A DNA stretch of 51,908 nucleotides from Thermoplasmata archaeon (GCA_021822985.1 JAKAPZ010000004.1:1-51908), one strand, 5' to 3'; positions 1-8,900 are shown, numbered from the stretch's first letter. The notes: generated by a model not told the origin, from the letters alone. A program made the numbers and translations.

Positions 1-1047
1 CCTGATGAACCTGTTCATAAGATCATTGTTTTCGCTTACAAGCTGGGAAAGTGTCTCATAAAATATGCTTGACTCTGAAACGTTATTTGTATCCATATAT
101 TCCATTATGGCATCAAGTGCCTCGTTCTGATCCACATCACCTGTCACTGCAAGATCAAAGTATGCCTCTGCAAGGGAATTGAAGTAGATCGATATTCTGT
201 CGTTACCTGCTTTTTCATGGAATTTCAGGCTTTTCAGGGAGTCGTTTATATGCCTTCCCTTGCTTGAAAGGGCCCCTGCAATGCCCCACAGAAGCTTGTC
301 TGTAGAATTGGATAATGGAATGGATGGTGAGGATACGGCATCATCAATGTCGATGATATTTTCCATGCCTTCCAGATTCTTCATATTTTCCGGGAAAGTC
401 ACGGATATGAATGTGTCAGAGTGGTTTCCCTCCAAACAAGTTGAGTATGAGAACCATATGCCATCAGGGAAGAAATGCTCCATACCCCAGAGTGAAGAGA
501 GCCTGTCTTCAATGGATTCCGCTTTAAACAGGATTCTCCTGCTGTTTTTTATTGTGTTAAGCAGTTCATATATGATATTTCTCTTATTCAGGTTTGTTTG
601 CGGAACATTACTATCAGGATCAATTTCAGGAGATGCCTCGGGGAGAGGTATGAAACCCCCTCCTGAATTGAATCTCTGAAGATCAGTGATAGAATTGATT
701 CCCTTAAGGTGGAGTTCGTCAACTTTCCTGAAATTTTTTCCCGTCCTGATGAAATCGCCCGGGTTCATGATGATGAAATGGCTGTACATTGCCCCATTTC
801 TTCCATATGCATCCTTTCCGATGTTCTTTGAATAGTTGAATGCGAGTTTTCCTGATGGAAGCTCAAAGAACCTGTTGCATTCCTTAAATGTTGCCATGTT
901 GTAAGGGTTCACCGTGCTGTGGGAATCGATAAATGCAAGATCACTGCCTGATATGCCCTCACTGTGCGTGACCATCTGATAGCCCTTCTTCATGCCCCTC
1001 TCAATCCAGCCATATATGATCTGGCTTGCTTTCACTGTTTCACTCAT
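1..1047 (-). CDS. GAP1-N-like GTPase-associated protein, 3' end outside window
   Basis: This open frame is missing from the ORF track because it runs off the left edge; about 349 codons are visible. It starts MSETVKASQIIYGWIERG, and its ATG overlaps the stop of the upstream GTPase gene (ATGA), so it is the third gene of a coupled operon. The N-terminal 110 residues (QIIYGW, GYQMVTHSEGIS, a conserved AYGRNGAMYSHFII block) resemble, from memory, the N-terminal domain of GTPase-associated protein 1 (GAP1-N), found next to double-GTPase proteins in bacterial NTP-dependent conflict systems. The rest looks alpha-helical with no catalytic motif that I recognise. By inference it regulates or receives signals from the adjacent membrane GTPase. 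The family call rests on a short region and needs profile confirmation. Confidence 0.6.
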   Translation of the reverse strand, partial: MSETVKASQIIYGWIERGMKKGYQMVTHSEGISGSDLAFIDSHSTVNPYNMATFKECNRFFELPSGKLAFNYSKNIGKDAYGRNGAMYSHFIIMNPGDFIRTGKNFRKVDELHLKGINSITDLQRFNSGGGFIPLPEASPEIDPDSNVPQTNLNKRNIIYELLNTIKNSRRILFKAESIEDRLSSLWGMEHFFPDGIWFSYSTCLEGNHSDTFISVTFPENMKNLEGMENIIDIDDAVSSPSIPLSNSTDKLLWGIAGALSSKGRHINDSLKSLKFHEKAGNDRISIYFNSLAEAYFDLAVTGDVDQNEALDAIMEYMDTNNVSESSIFYETLSQLVSENNDLMNRFIR

Positions 1048-2660
1048 AATCCATTCACCTCAGCTATCCACTGCACGAGGGAAGTGAAATCCTTGTTGAA
1101 TGTCGGATCAAACACTATATCCTTCCTGCCCCCTTCCAGTATATCAAGCTTAGGAACTATGTCTCCGTCAGGTGAACGTTCTGTTTTCACGCAGATCTTG
1201 AATGCTGTGAGATTTCTTGACAGCTTCCTTGATTTCTTTGCAGTATCCCTCATATATTCAAGAAGCTGTGCTGCAGACTTGTCCGCAACTGCATCCGGGA
1301 GCATGTCAGCCTTGGAAAATATGAATGCGATCTCAACATTCTTCTTTCCATATCTTGCCGAGAAAAGTGCCTGAAGAACCCTGCTGTATGTCACGTCAAG
1401 ATTTCCCCAGTTGGAATACTCAGAGCAGTCAACCATTATGACATATGCCCTTGCAAGGAGCATGTACTCAAATTTTGTGCCCCTGAATCTTGCCCTGATC
1501 TCCTTGGAAGTCCCCTTAAAATCGTCAAAATGTTCCCCCGCAATGTCATTTATCCTGAAATGGGCCCCTTTTTTGCCTAGCAGTCCATTCTTTATAAAGT
1601 GGAATACCACTTCTCCCACTGTATCTTTCTGCGTCAGGTCAGGAAACCTGTGCTCGAGAAGTATCTTTCCAATATATTCTTCCAGAAGTTCCATGCCGGG
1701 ATCCACTGAACTTTCCATCTTCGTGACTTTCTCTATATCAGGCATGAACTTGTACAGATACGAAAGGAATGTAGTTTTTCCTGAACTGGGCGGGCCGGAC
1801 ATCACAATCGTGTTTTCGTAATCGGCTATTCTGATCCTTTCGGGATGTGCGCCCGAAACAGACTGAGAACCTGATGGATTGCCAGATGACTGGACTTTCT
1901 GCGCCGCATTTGCATCGGGTTTCTGTTCCATCTTTTTACCGCTCTTCATCTGAATGTATCTTGATTGCCTGAGGCCAATCCTGGAAGCGAATGAAAATAT
2001 CATGATTTCGAACATCATCAGGAACACTGCACTTGTGAAGTTCGAACTGGATACCAGAATGGTGATTGAAAAAATCATGAGAAATGGAATCCCCACCTCT
2101 TTCCTTGAACTCGAAGCTATGGCGCAGAATGCTGCTGTGAGGAACATAAGTGCCCACAACTGTATGAATATGCTTAACACTCCAGCCATGGTGAAAAATA
2201 TGAAATTCCAGTATGCGATCAGAATTGAAAACGGATTAGATGTGGCATTCCCTATTGGTGATCGTATAAAATCAGTCATAAAAAATATGAAGGAAGAGAA
2301 CATCAGCCCAATTCCAGTGAAAAAGGCCATGACAGAGTATTTCCCGGAAGTCCCGAATCCATCTGCAAACTTCATGGTTTGCCTCTTGATTCTGCTTGAA
2401 GCTGATTCCGAGGAGAACATGAAGAACCAGCCTATAAACGGAATCAATGAAAGGAACAGGTACAGCCCAAGTCCGCTGATGCCCCTCAAAAGTTTTCTGT
2501 GCTCAGGGAAAGCAGCAATATCCGATGTTTTTTTCACCATGGAAATTCTTTCAAAGGATAATATGTACCATATTGTGATCACAAGAAACATGAGAAGAGA
2601 AAAGAAGAAAAGCACATTCGGGGAATTTGATGTTGCCATTAAGGGGGCCATGCTGCTCAT
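1044..2660 (-). CDS. Polytopic membrane GTPase, DO-GTPase2-like
   Basis: The protein has 538 residues. The first ~225 contain about six hydrophobic spans (for example LFFFSLLMFLVITIWYILSF near the start), followed by a polar linker and a cytoplasmic P-loop GTPase domain. Visible motifs are Walker A/G1 GPPSSGKTT near residue 287, a DxxG-type G3 in NDIAGEHFDDF near 372, and a G4-like FSKADML near 447. The layout and DIAGE box resemble the DO-GTPase2 family described in GAP1-containing ternary systems. The start ATG overlaps the stop of the coiled-coil gene (ATGA), and the stop overlaps the start of the GAP1-like gene, so all three are probably translationally coupled. It could instead be a Ras-like or SRPRB-like membrane GTPase, but the partner gene favours the conflict-system reading. 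Confidence 0.7.
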   Translation of the reverse strand: MSSMAPLMATSNSPNVLFFFSLLMFLVITIWYILSFERISMVKKTSDIAAFPEHRKLLRGISGLGLYLFLSLIPFIGWFFMFSSESASSRIKRQTMKFADGFGTSGKYSVMAFFTGIGLMFSSFIFFMTDFIRSPIGNATSNPFSILIAYWNFIFFTMAGVLSIFIQLWALMFLTAAFCAIASSSRKEVGIPFLMIFSITILVSSSNFTSAVFLMMFEIMIFSFASRIGLRQSRYIQMKSGKKMEQKPDANAAQKVQSSGNPSGSQSVSGAHPERIRIADYENTIVMSGPPSSGKTTFLSYLYKFMPDIEKVTKMESSVDPGMELLEEYIGKILLEHRFPDLTQKDTVGEVVFHFIKNGLLGKKGAHFRINDIAGEHFDDFKGTSKEIRARFRGTKFEYMLLARAYVIMVDCSEYSNWGNLDVTYSRVLQALFSARYGKKNVEIAFIFSKADMLPDAVADKSAAQLLEYMRDTAKKSRKLSRNLTAFKICVKTERSPDGDIVPKLDILEGGRKDIVFDPTFNKDFTSLVQWIAEVNGL

Positions 2661-4504
2661 ATGGTATCTGCCTCCGCTTCCTGCCTGAAGACCTCATCTC
2701 CCTGCACGGTGTCAAGCTTCCCGAAACCTTCCTTCTCCATCTTTTTCCATATCATAGATATTTCAGTGTCATCAATACCTGTCTGCTTCATAATAGTCCT
2801 CTTCCTCACAATGCCTGCTGTTCTCGATTCCTCTTCTGTAGCCTCTATTATCTTTCTGTAGTGTTCATCCTCGACACTTTCCTTTCCGCAGATCATCCTT
2901 GCTGCACGCGCAAGATGCATATCATTTCCATTGTATATAATGCTGCCATCTTTCATATCCATCAGCACTATCATTGAATTTCCTGAAGATAGCGCAATTC
3001 CCTTTGGATTTTCCACAGCCTTCACCACTTCCTCAGAGAAGCCTATTGGAGATGCGGCCACACACATCATGAATGATTCCTCTCCTGAGGAATTGTGCAG
3101 CATTGTCCCATAAATTTCAGCCAGATCCGTCATGTCAAAGGGCCTCGCATCTATTCCGGGCTCTTCTTTCAGCTTGCTGTCATGTGCATGATACATCAGA
3201 AATATTTCCATGCTCATATCATGCTTCAGGAAACTCTGCTCCCTTATCTTAAAGTTCAGGGATGTGGATATATTTTCATTCGATGATGAAAGCGTATTCC
3301 TGATGCTGTCAGTGATTTCCCTGATGTCCCTGTTCTTCATGTGGATATTGCGCCCATATGAAGGTATGAAAAGGGATGTGTTTCCCATCTTCTTCAGTGC
3401 ATCAGACAAATTCTGGAAAAATTGTGTCCTTCTTATAATTGCGGTGTCCAGATTGCATATCTCACCTGTGCTCCCTGTTTCCCCATTTTTTGCACCTACA
3501 AGGTTGATTGCCTCAATGATGGCCATTGGGCGCTTAATCTTCTCTGCAATGAACTTGTCTGCACGTGAAATGAGTCCGTCAATTCTTGATATCTCCATGT
3601 CCATAAGGGATTTGTTCCTTTTCAGTTCCGGATCCCTGAAAAGCTGAAGCCTCTCCTCCCTGAGCTGATCCAGAACCGATTCCATCTCGTTCCCCATTCT
3701 TGAAAGGGAATTCAGGCAACCCGCAATGTCCTTCCTGCCCAGTTCATCCACATTTCTCTCCATTGCAAGGTTTGCGATCTCCATGGAAGATTCCATGACT
3801 TCACTCATCTCTTTGCTGTTGATCTTTTCTGCGAGGGCCCTTTCTGCTTCCCTCCTCTTGGATTCCATCCTCACTATGCCCTTCATGGAATTTTCATAGT
3901 TGAGGAAAAGTTTCCTTACCTGCCCAGGTTCCTTCTGCAGGTATTTGACAACTCCTTCATTGATCTTCTGGAGCCTTAATTTGTACCTTTCATCCATGGC
4001 AGCATGCAGGGAACTCCTTATGCCTGAATCTGAATGTTCCTCCATAGAACCCATCAGATCTTCAGTGTTCTCCTGGCACCATTCCTTTATGAGCGGATAA
4101 ATCCTGTCATCCTCATTCATGAGTATGCTGCATATGTCATCACTGTTCAGCTGATCGAGCCTTGTGAATTTTTCAAGGTTCTCTATTGCTTCATATTCCT
4201 TCTGGTTGAACATGCCGGTGATCCTCCTGGTTTCAGGATCCTTACTGTTTTCCCCAACGCTTTTCATTATGGAAAGCGCTATCTTTCCGATGGAAAGCTG
4301 AAAGTTTGAGAGTGCACTCTGGAATGCCTGGTTTCCGAGATTCTGCTGGCAACCGTTCCTCATAAGCCCGTTAAGCGATTCCAGTTCTCTCAGAAGAGCC
4401 TTCCTTGATGTGATCTCCATGCCTGATAACTCATTCAAATCCCTGGAAGACTCTTCATAGGATCTGCGCAACAATGAAATGCAATCTCCATTCATTCCTG
4501 ACAT
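2657..4504 (-). CDS. Long helical/coiled-coil protein with C-terminal alpha/beta and winged-helix-like region
   Basis: I place the start at the ATG giving MSGMNGDCISLL (615 residues). The longer track ORF runs into the divergent promoter, and this ATG lies about 25 nt from a TATA-like ACATATATATG, as expected for a leaderless message. Residues ~1-400 are charged, Leu/Met/Glu-rich and predicted helical with several coiled-coil stretches (for example ESKRREAERALAEKIN). From about 450 onward an alpha/beta segment appears (FMMCVAASPIGFSEEVVKAV), then a short winged-helix-like tail (RTIMKQTGIDDTEISMIWKKM). No catalytic residues are recognised. As first gene of the operon with the GTPase and GAP1-like protein, it is a candidate scaffold or sensor. 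I do not recognise the family. Confidence 0.65.
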   Translation of the reverse strand: MSGMNGDCISLLRRSYEESSRDLNELSGMEITSRKALLRELESLNGLMRNGCQQNLGNQAFQSALSNFQLSIGKIALSIMKSVGENSKDPETRRITGMFNQKEYEAIENLEKFTRLDQLNSDDICSILMNEDDRIYPLIKEWCQENTEDLMGSMEEHSDSGIRSSLHAAMDERYKLRLQKINEGVVKYLQKEPGQVRKLFLNYENSMKGIVRMESKRREAERALAEKINSKEMSEVMESSMEIANLAMERNVDELGRKDIAGCLNSLSRMGNEMESVLDQLREERLQLFRDPELKRNKSLMDMEISRIDGLISRADKFIAEKIKRPMAIIEAINLVGAKNGETGSTGEICNLDTAIIRRTQFFQNLSDALKKMGNTSLFIPSYGRNIHMKNRDIREITDSIRNTLSSSNENISTSLNFKIREQSFLKHDMSMEIFLMYHAHDSKLKEEPGIDARPFDMTDLAEIYGTMLHNSSGEESFMMCVAASPIGFSEEVVKAVENPKGIALSSGNSMIVLMDMKDGSIIYNGNDMHLARAARMICGKESVEDEHYRKIIEATEEESRTAGIVRKRTIMKQTGIDDTEISMIWKKMEKEGFGKLDTVQGDEVFRQEAEADTI

Positions 4505-4512
4505 GCAATCAG

Positions 4513-4538
4513 TGAAAACAAACATATATATGTTTTCA
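4513..4538. promoter_or_regulatory. Inverted repeat TGAAAACA-N10-TGTTTTCA over operon promoter
   Basis: Two perfect 8-bp half sites, TGAAAACA and TGTTTTCA, flank a 10-bp A/T spacer. The inner 16 bp (AAACATATATATGTTT, 4520-4535) are also a perfect palindrome. The site overlaps the presumed TATA box of the minus-strand operon and lies in the 112-bp gap shared with the divergent AAA gene. A dimeric repressor binding here would block the operon promoter. The symmetry is seen directly; the regulatory role is inferred. Confidence 0.5.
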
Positions 4539-4616
4539 ATGATTATATTGGGGTGCCGGTATTGAAATATTTTTTGCTGATTCCGGAATATAATGACAGT
4601 GAAGGGTGTTGCATCC

Positions 4617-5738
4617 ATGAATGATAAGGGGCAGGATTACGGAAGGATACGGGAACTCCTGAGGCAGGGCATAGAGTTTCAGGCATCGGGAAAGAAAGAG
4701 GAGGCCTCTGCACTGTATGAGGAGGCACTCCGGATTCTTGGCACATATTATGCCAGTGCAGATGTTTTCAGGAAGGAAAGAATAAAAAGGCAGATGTCAG
4801 GGCTCCAGAAGGCCATAGATGGAATGAAGATCAGTGAAAAAGGCAAAACTTCATCCTGGAAGGAGGGGGAGGATATCATAAAGGAACTTGGCCTCACCAT
4901 CACGCACGGGGAAGGGCCCACAATGAGCCAGGTCGCAGGCATGGACGCCCTCAAAAATGAGCTGTTCCTGAAGATCATATATCCGATGAAGTTTCCTGAA
5001 CTTGCAGAGGATTTCAATGTTTCACCCGGAGGCGGGTTCATTCTCTACGGGCCCCCGGGAAACGGGAAAACGTTCATAGTGAGGGCCCTTGCAAGAGAAA
5101 TAGAGATGAATTTCATATATGTCAATCCGGCAACACTCATGAGCCAGTGGTTCGGGAATTTTGAGAAGAATATCTCGCTTCTCTTCAAAGCCGCAAAACT
5201 CCTTTCTCCAAGCATACTCTTCTTTGATGAGCTGGACAGCCTCTTCCCCTCAAGGGACAGATCACAGAGCGATGCATCAAGGAGGGGCGTTTCACAGTTC
5301 CTCAACGAGATTGGAGGATTCACATCAGGACAGGGGAAACCGGTCATACTGCTTGGCGCAACAAATGTTCCATGGCAGCTTGACGAAGCAGTCACGAGGC
5401 CGGGAAGGTTTGACAGGCTCATCTATGTTCCACCGCCTGACAGGACTTCAAGGGAGAGCATCGTGAAAAACTTCATGTCCGCAGTCAGCAGGAAGGGAGA
5501 TATTGACTACAGTTCCATTGGAGAAAAAACAGTGGGATACAGTTCCGCAGATGTGGAATATTTGTGCAGGCATGCATGCCAGAACGTATTCCAGAGGGCA
5601 ATAGACAGGTCGGACAATGATATTGTGGCAACCGATGATATAATGAAAGCGATGACAGTGATCAGGCCATCCATCAGTGCTGAAACCGTCAAGAAATACG
5701 AGAAATACAGGGATATGAAATCGGGCACATCAGTCTAG
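4617..5738 (+). CDS. Vps4/CdvC-like MIT-AAA+ ATPase
   Basis: A 373-residue protein from the ATG that follows a GAAGGGTG Shine-Dalgarno-like stretch; the track start eight codons upstream (4593) is possible if the message is leaderless. Residues ~8-70 form a helical hairpin-type region (GIEFQASGKKEEASALYEEA) typical of MIT domains. The AAA+ core has Walker A GPPGNGKT near 145, Walker B ILFFDELDSLF near 200, and a second region of homology ending in RPGRFDRLIY, followed by a C-terminal lid. Size and order match CdvC/Vps4, the ATPase that disassembles ESCRT-III polymers. No CdvB-like gene is in view. It is divergent from the GTPase operon, which suggests a shared membrane-remodelling or defence task. 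A p97-like role is the main alternative. Confidence 0.75.
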   Translation: MNDKGQDYGRIRELLRQGIEFQASGKKEEASALYEEALRILGTYYASADVFRKERIKRQMSGLQKAIDGMKISEKGKTSSWKEGEDIIKELGLTITHGEGPTMSQVAGMDALKNELFLKIIYPMKFPELAEDFNVSPGGGFILYGPPGNGKTFIVRALAREIEMNFIYVNPATLMSQWFGNFEKNISLLFKAAKLLSPSILFFDELDSLFPSRDRSQSDASRRGVSQFLNEIGGFTSGQGKPVILLGATNVPWQLDEAVTRPGRFDRLIYVPPPDRTSRESIVKNFMSAVSRKGDIDYSSIGEKTVGYSSADVEYLCRHACQNVFQRAIDRSDNDIVATDDIMKAMTVIRPSISAETVKKYEKYRDMKSGTSV

Positions 5739-6245
5739 CCTGTCGTAGAACCAGTAAGCATCCCATGGTGCTATGATCAGTGCGTCCCCTTCCCCTGCAG
5801 CGCCGTCAGTAAGTTTTCCGTAAACGCACATTCTCCGCTCCTCGAAAAGGAACTCATATTCCTTTCTCATGGCTGCGGAGTAGAAGAGGAAGAAAGCCCT
5901 GTAAAGGGAATACGTTATTTCTGAATTTAGGGAATCCATGTCCCTGCTGTTTGCCTCCACATATTTGGATACTGTCTCGAGCCCAAGATCAAGAACCTTC
6001 TTCTTGATCTGCATCTCGCTGCTGATCTCTGCCTGTATGGTGGATGGGGATGTACATTCAACGCTCAGTATGGGTATCATTGGATTCTCATCGCTCACTG
6101 CATTGATGATCTTTTCCGTGTTCTGCCCCATGGCTACAAAAACTCTTTTCGGATCTATGCCTTTCACATACTTCATGAGTTTCTTCAGATCCCCACTCTC
6201 TGAATTTTCTCCCATGTTTCCGTATGCTATAACAGTACAACCCAT
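5730..6245 (-). CDS. Uncharacterised protein coupled to fttA
   Basis: About 171 residues from the ATG (MGCTVIAYGNMGE) that follows a strong AGGTGATC Shine-Dalgarno sequence; the GTG at 6254 used by the track is part of that SD. The SD begins at the fttA stop codon, so translation is probably coupled to fttA. The N-terminal half reads as alternating beta/alpha (TVIAYGN, KRVFVAMG, IPILSVEC), suggesting a Rossmann-like fold; the C-terminal half is helical with aromatic residues (LYRAFFLFYSAAMRKEYEF). No known motif is recognised. The 3' end overlaps the AAA gene by nine bases in convergent orientation. Confidence 0.7.
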   Translation of the reverse strand: MGCTVIAYGNMGENSESGDLKKLMKYVKGIDPKRVFVAMGQNTEKIINAVSDENPMIPILSVECTSPSTIQAEISSEMQIKKKVLDLGLETVSKYVEANSRDMDSLNSEITYSLYRAFFLFYSAAMRKEYEFLFEERRMCVYGKLTDGAAGEGDALIIAPWDAYWFYDRLD

Positions 6246-6254
6246 CAAGATCAC

Positions 6255-8177
6255 CTAATAGAGCCTTATTGTTTCAAGATTTTTCAGCGCATGGGCCTCT
6301 ATGCCGAATTTCTGCCTGAGCTGTTTTGCGAAATCCTGTGCAGATTCGCTCTCCCCATGATTCACGATTACCCTGTTCGGCTTGGGTGCCATTGTGCTTA
6401 TGTAGCCCATGAGCTGTTTCTTGTCCGAATGGCCCGAGAAACCTTCCGCTGTCTCCACATTCATGCTTATCTCGTATTTTGTCTGCTTTCCGCCATCGCT
6501 CAGGGTTATTTCTCCCGAGCCCCTCTGGATCTTCCTTCCAAGCGTTCCCTCGGCCTGATATCCCACAAAGACCAGGGAATGCTTTGGAGAGAGAACCCAT
6601 GACCTGAAGTATTCCATCACGGGGCCCCCGTTCATCATTCCTGATGTTGCGAGTACGACCTTGCTCTCGGTAGAATCACAGATGTCCAGCCTCTGTTCCC
6701 TTGTTTCAACCTTCCTGAATATCTTGTGCATGAACGGGTTTTCCCTCTTCTCCATTATGCGTTCCCTGAGTGTCCTGTTGAGGTATTCCGGATAAGCTGC
6801 ATGTATTGCAGTGGCCTCCATTATCATTCCGTCAAGGTATACGGGCATCTCTTCTATCTGGCCTGTGCTTACAGCCTCTTCCAGAACCATCATGACCTCC
6901 TGGCTTCTTCCAACTGCAAACACTGGTATCAGGACTGAACCGCCCTTCTCGAAGGTTCTCCTGATTATGGATACCAGAATTTCAGAGGCATCCTTCCTTG
7001 CCTTGTGATAGTCATTTCTTCCTGCATAGGTGCTTTCTGTCATGAATGTTTCAACCCTTGGGAACTTGTTGTTCGCCATGTTGAAAAGCCATGTTTTTTC
7101 AAATTTCACGTCACCGCTCAGCACCACGTTGTAAAGTCCCTCACCGATGTGAAGGTGCACGGATGACGAACCCAGAATGTGGCCCGCGTTGTAGAATGTC
7201 AGCCTGACATCAGGCGTTATGTCTGTTGTCTCATTGTATTTTAGCACAACAGTTCTCTTCAGCTCTTCCCTTATGTGCTTTGAATCATATGGTGATTTGT
7301 GCCCTTCCGCATGGGCCACCTTGATGAAATCGTTCTGGAGCATTATGGACAGATCCCTGGTGGGCTGTGTCATGTAGATGGGCCCCTCGTATCCGTACTT
7401 GTAGAGCATGGGGACCATTCCCGAATGATCGAGATGTGCATGTGTCAGAACTATGGCATCCAGTGAAGAGAATGGCTGAATCTCAGGCAGGTACAGATAG
7501 GGTGAGCCTTCCCATGGCTTGTCCCCTGCAGTGTTCGTGTTCATCATTCCACAGTCAATCAGTATCCTGGAATTGTTTGTGGAAACGAGTGTAGCACTTC
7601 TGCCCACCTCCCTGTGCCCTCCAAGGGCAGTAAGCCGCACCCATGGATCTCCGGGCATTGTGGGAGTGTTAAGCTTTATGCCGAGGCTGTTCAGGAATTT
7701 CTTCCTCTCCTCCTTCTCGTCCCTTAGGAATTCCCTGACCTCCTTAACTGTCCTTGAATGCATGGGAGGGGCCCTGACTATTCTCGGGGACCATCCCGTT
7801 TCACTCTTGAGTGATCGGATGTAGCCTGAATCCTTATGGGAAACCACTGATGGCTCTTCAAGCTCAATGACAACTTCCCCTGTGTCATGCTCAAAATATA
7901 CATCCTTCAACTGGGCATCCTCAGGGATGATGGCCTCTATCTTCTTCCTTGCTGTGCCTTCATCTCCCATTATGGACTGATCCGGCCTTATGGCAATTCT
8001 TCTTCTGATCTCCTGTGCAACCTTCCTGGCAATGTCGTCACGTTGGGAAAATAATTCCTCATTCTTTGTATATACGATGATGTTTGGACCCTCGTATACT
8101 ATGTCCGTTATTCCGTTGTCTGGAAACAGCCTGTTAAATATAGATCTGACTTCCTCTACATAATCCTTGTAAACCAT
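6255..8177 (-). CDS. fttA: aCPSF1/FttA, archaeal transcription termination ribonuclease
   Basis: A 640-residue protein of the archaeal CPSF1 family, a metallo-beta-lactamase/beta-CASP endonuclease that cuts nascent RNA and terminates transcription. The N-terminal ~180 residues are the KH-domain region (PNIIVYTKNEELF, ARKVAQEIRRRI). The MBL signature HAHLDHSG is near residue 249, and the C-terminal motifs GFSGHSDKKQL and VNHGESES are present, so the zinc ligands appear intact. I chose ATG 8177 (MVYKDYVEE), preceded by GGGTG, over the TTG 15 nt upstream. Length is normal for the family. psmB lies directly upstream and a coupled unknown gene downstream. Confidence 0.95.
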   Translation of the reverse strand: MVYKDYVEEVRSIFNRLFPDNGITDIVYEGPNIIVYTKNEELFSQRDDIARKVAQEIRRRIAIRPDQSIMGDEGTARKKIEAIIPEDAQLKDVYFEHDTGEVVIELEEPSVVSHKDSGYIRSLKSETGWSPRIVRAPPMHSRTVKEVREFLRDEKEERKKFLNSLGIKLNTPTMPGDPWVRLTALGGHREVGRSATLVSTNNSRILIDCGMMNTNTAGDKPWEGSPYLYLPEIQPFSSLDAIVLTHAHLDHSGMVPMLYKYGYEGPIYMTQPTRDLSIMLQNDFIKVAHAEGHKSPYDSKHIREELKRTVVLKYNETTDITPDVRLTFYNAGHILGSSSVHLHIGEGLYNVVLSGDVKFEKTWLFNMANNKFPRVETFMTESTYAGRNDYHKARKDASEILVSIIRRTFEKGGSVLIPVFAVGRSQEVMMVLEEAVSTGQIEEMPVYLDGMIMEATAIHAAYPEYLNRTLRERIMEKRENPFMHKIFRKVETREQRLDICDSTESKVVLATSGMMNGGPVMEYFRSWVLSPKHSLVFVGYQAEGTLGRKIQRGSGEITLSDGGKQTKYEISMNVETAEGFSGHSDKKQLMGYISTMAPKPNRVIVNHGESESAQDFAKQLRQKFGIEAHALKNLETIRLY

Positions 8178-8218
8178 GCAATTTACACCCAAAAAAATTA
8201 TTTGTTATAATAGTGTAA

Positions 8219-8854
8219 TTAAAGATTCAATTTTAATTTTTTTATTTTGTCAAGCACTTCAGATTCCTGAAGCATCCTGAAACCCTGTTCTTTGGTTATC
8301 ACTGCGACATCAATCATTCCGCCAGATGCTGAATCTCTTGACTTTGCAGCAGTTACACCTCTGATGACCAGATCTATTCCTTCCTCAACGCTCATATCCT
8401 TCCTGTACATTGATTCAAGAACTCCGTAGACGAATGGTGAACCGGATCCTGTGCTCACGTATGTGTCCTCAACTGAGCCGCCTGCTGCATCAACTGAAAA
8501 GACGTGAGGCTTTGTGTCCATACCTGCAACAAGTATCTGCACCATGTACGGGTAGTATTTTGTCTGGTTAAGTATGTTTGAAAGAAGCGTTGCTGCTGCA
8601 GATATTGGCATGTTTATCTTTCTCTGAAGCCTGTAGAGTTCCAGTTCTGCCTTCATATATCTGACCAGTACCTGTGCGTCTCCAACGAGACCAGCAATGG
8701 TCATTCCAGTGTAAGTATCGATCTGGAAAAGCTTCTGCCCATCCTTATGAGCTATGAAATGATCCATGGTAACTCTTCTTTCCGTTGCCATTACCACGGC
8801 ATCCTTCAGGGTTATTGCAACAGTGGTAGTACCTGTCTTCTTTACGGTCTCCAT
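8219..8854 (-). CDS. psmB: Proteasome beta subunit
   Basis: The catalytic beta subunit of the archaeal 20S proteasome. The start METVKKTG has a good SD (GGAGTG, 6 nt spacing); the track start is ten codons too long. It leaves an eight-residue propeptide ending in Gly before [12 protein letters not shown], so the mature N-terminal nucleophile is Thr9. Much of the sequence ([47 protein letters not shown]) is nearly identical to Thermoplasma acidophilum PsmB as I remember it. psmA lies 42 kb away in this window. The T-rich minus strand after the stop probably contains its terminator and the fttA leader. Confidence 0.97.
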   Translation of the reverse strand: METVKKTGTTTVAITLKDAVVMATERRVTMDHFIAHKDGQKLFQIDTYTGMTIAGLVGDAQVLVRYMKAELELYRLQRKINMPISAAATLLSNILNQTKYYPYMVQILVAGMDTKPHVFSVDAAGGSVEDTYVSTGSGSPFVYGVLESMYRKDMSVEEGIDLVIRGVTAAKSRDSASGGMIDVAVITKEQGFRMLQESEVLDKIKKLKLNL

Positions 8855-8885
8855 TAATTTCACTCCAGTTGACACAATCATCATT

Positions 8886-8900
8886 CAATATTAAATACTT
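8886..8900 (-). promoter_or_regulatory. psmB TATA-box region
   Basis: On the minus strand an AAAAGTATTTAATATTG tract lies about 32-46 nt before the psmB ATG, which would give a short leader containing the GGAGTG ribosome-binding site. This is placement by composition only. Confidence 0.4.
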
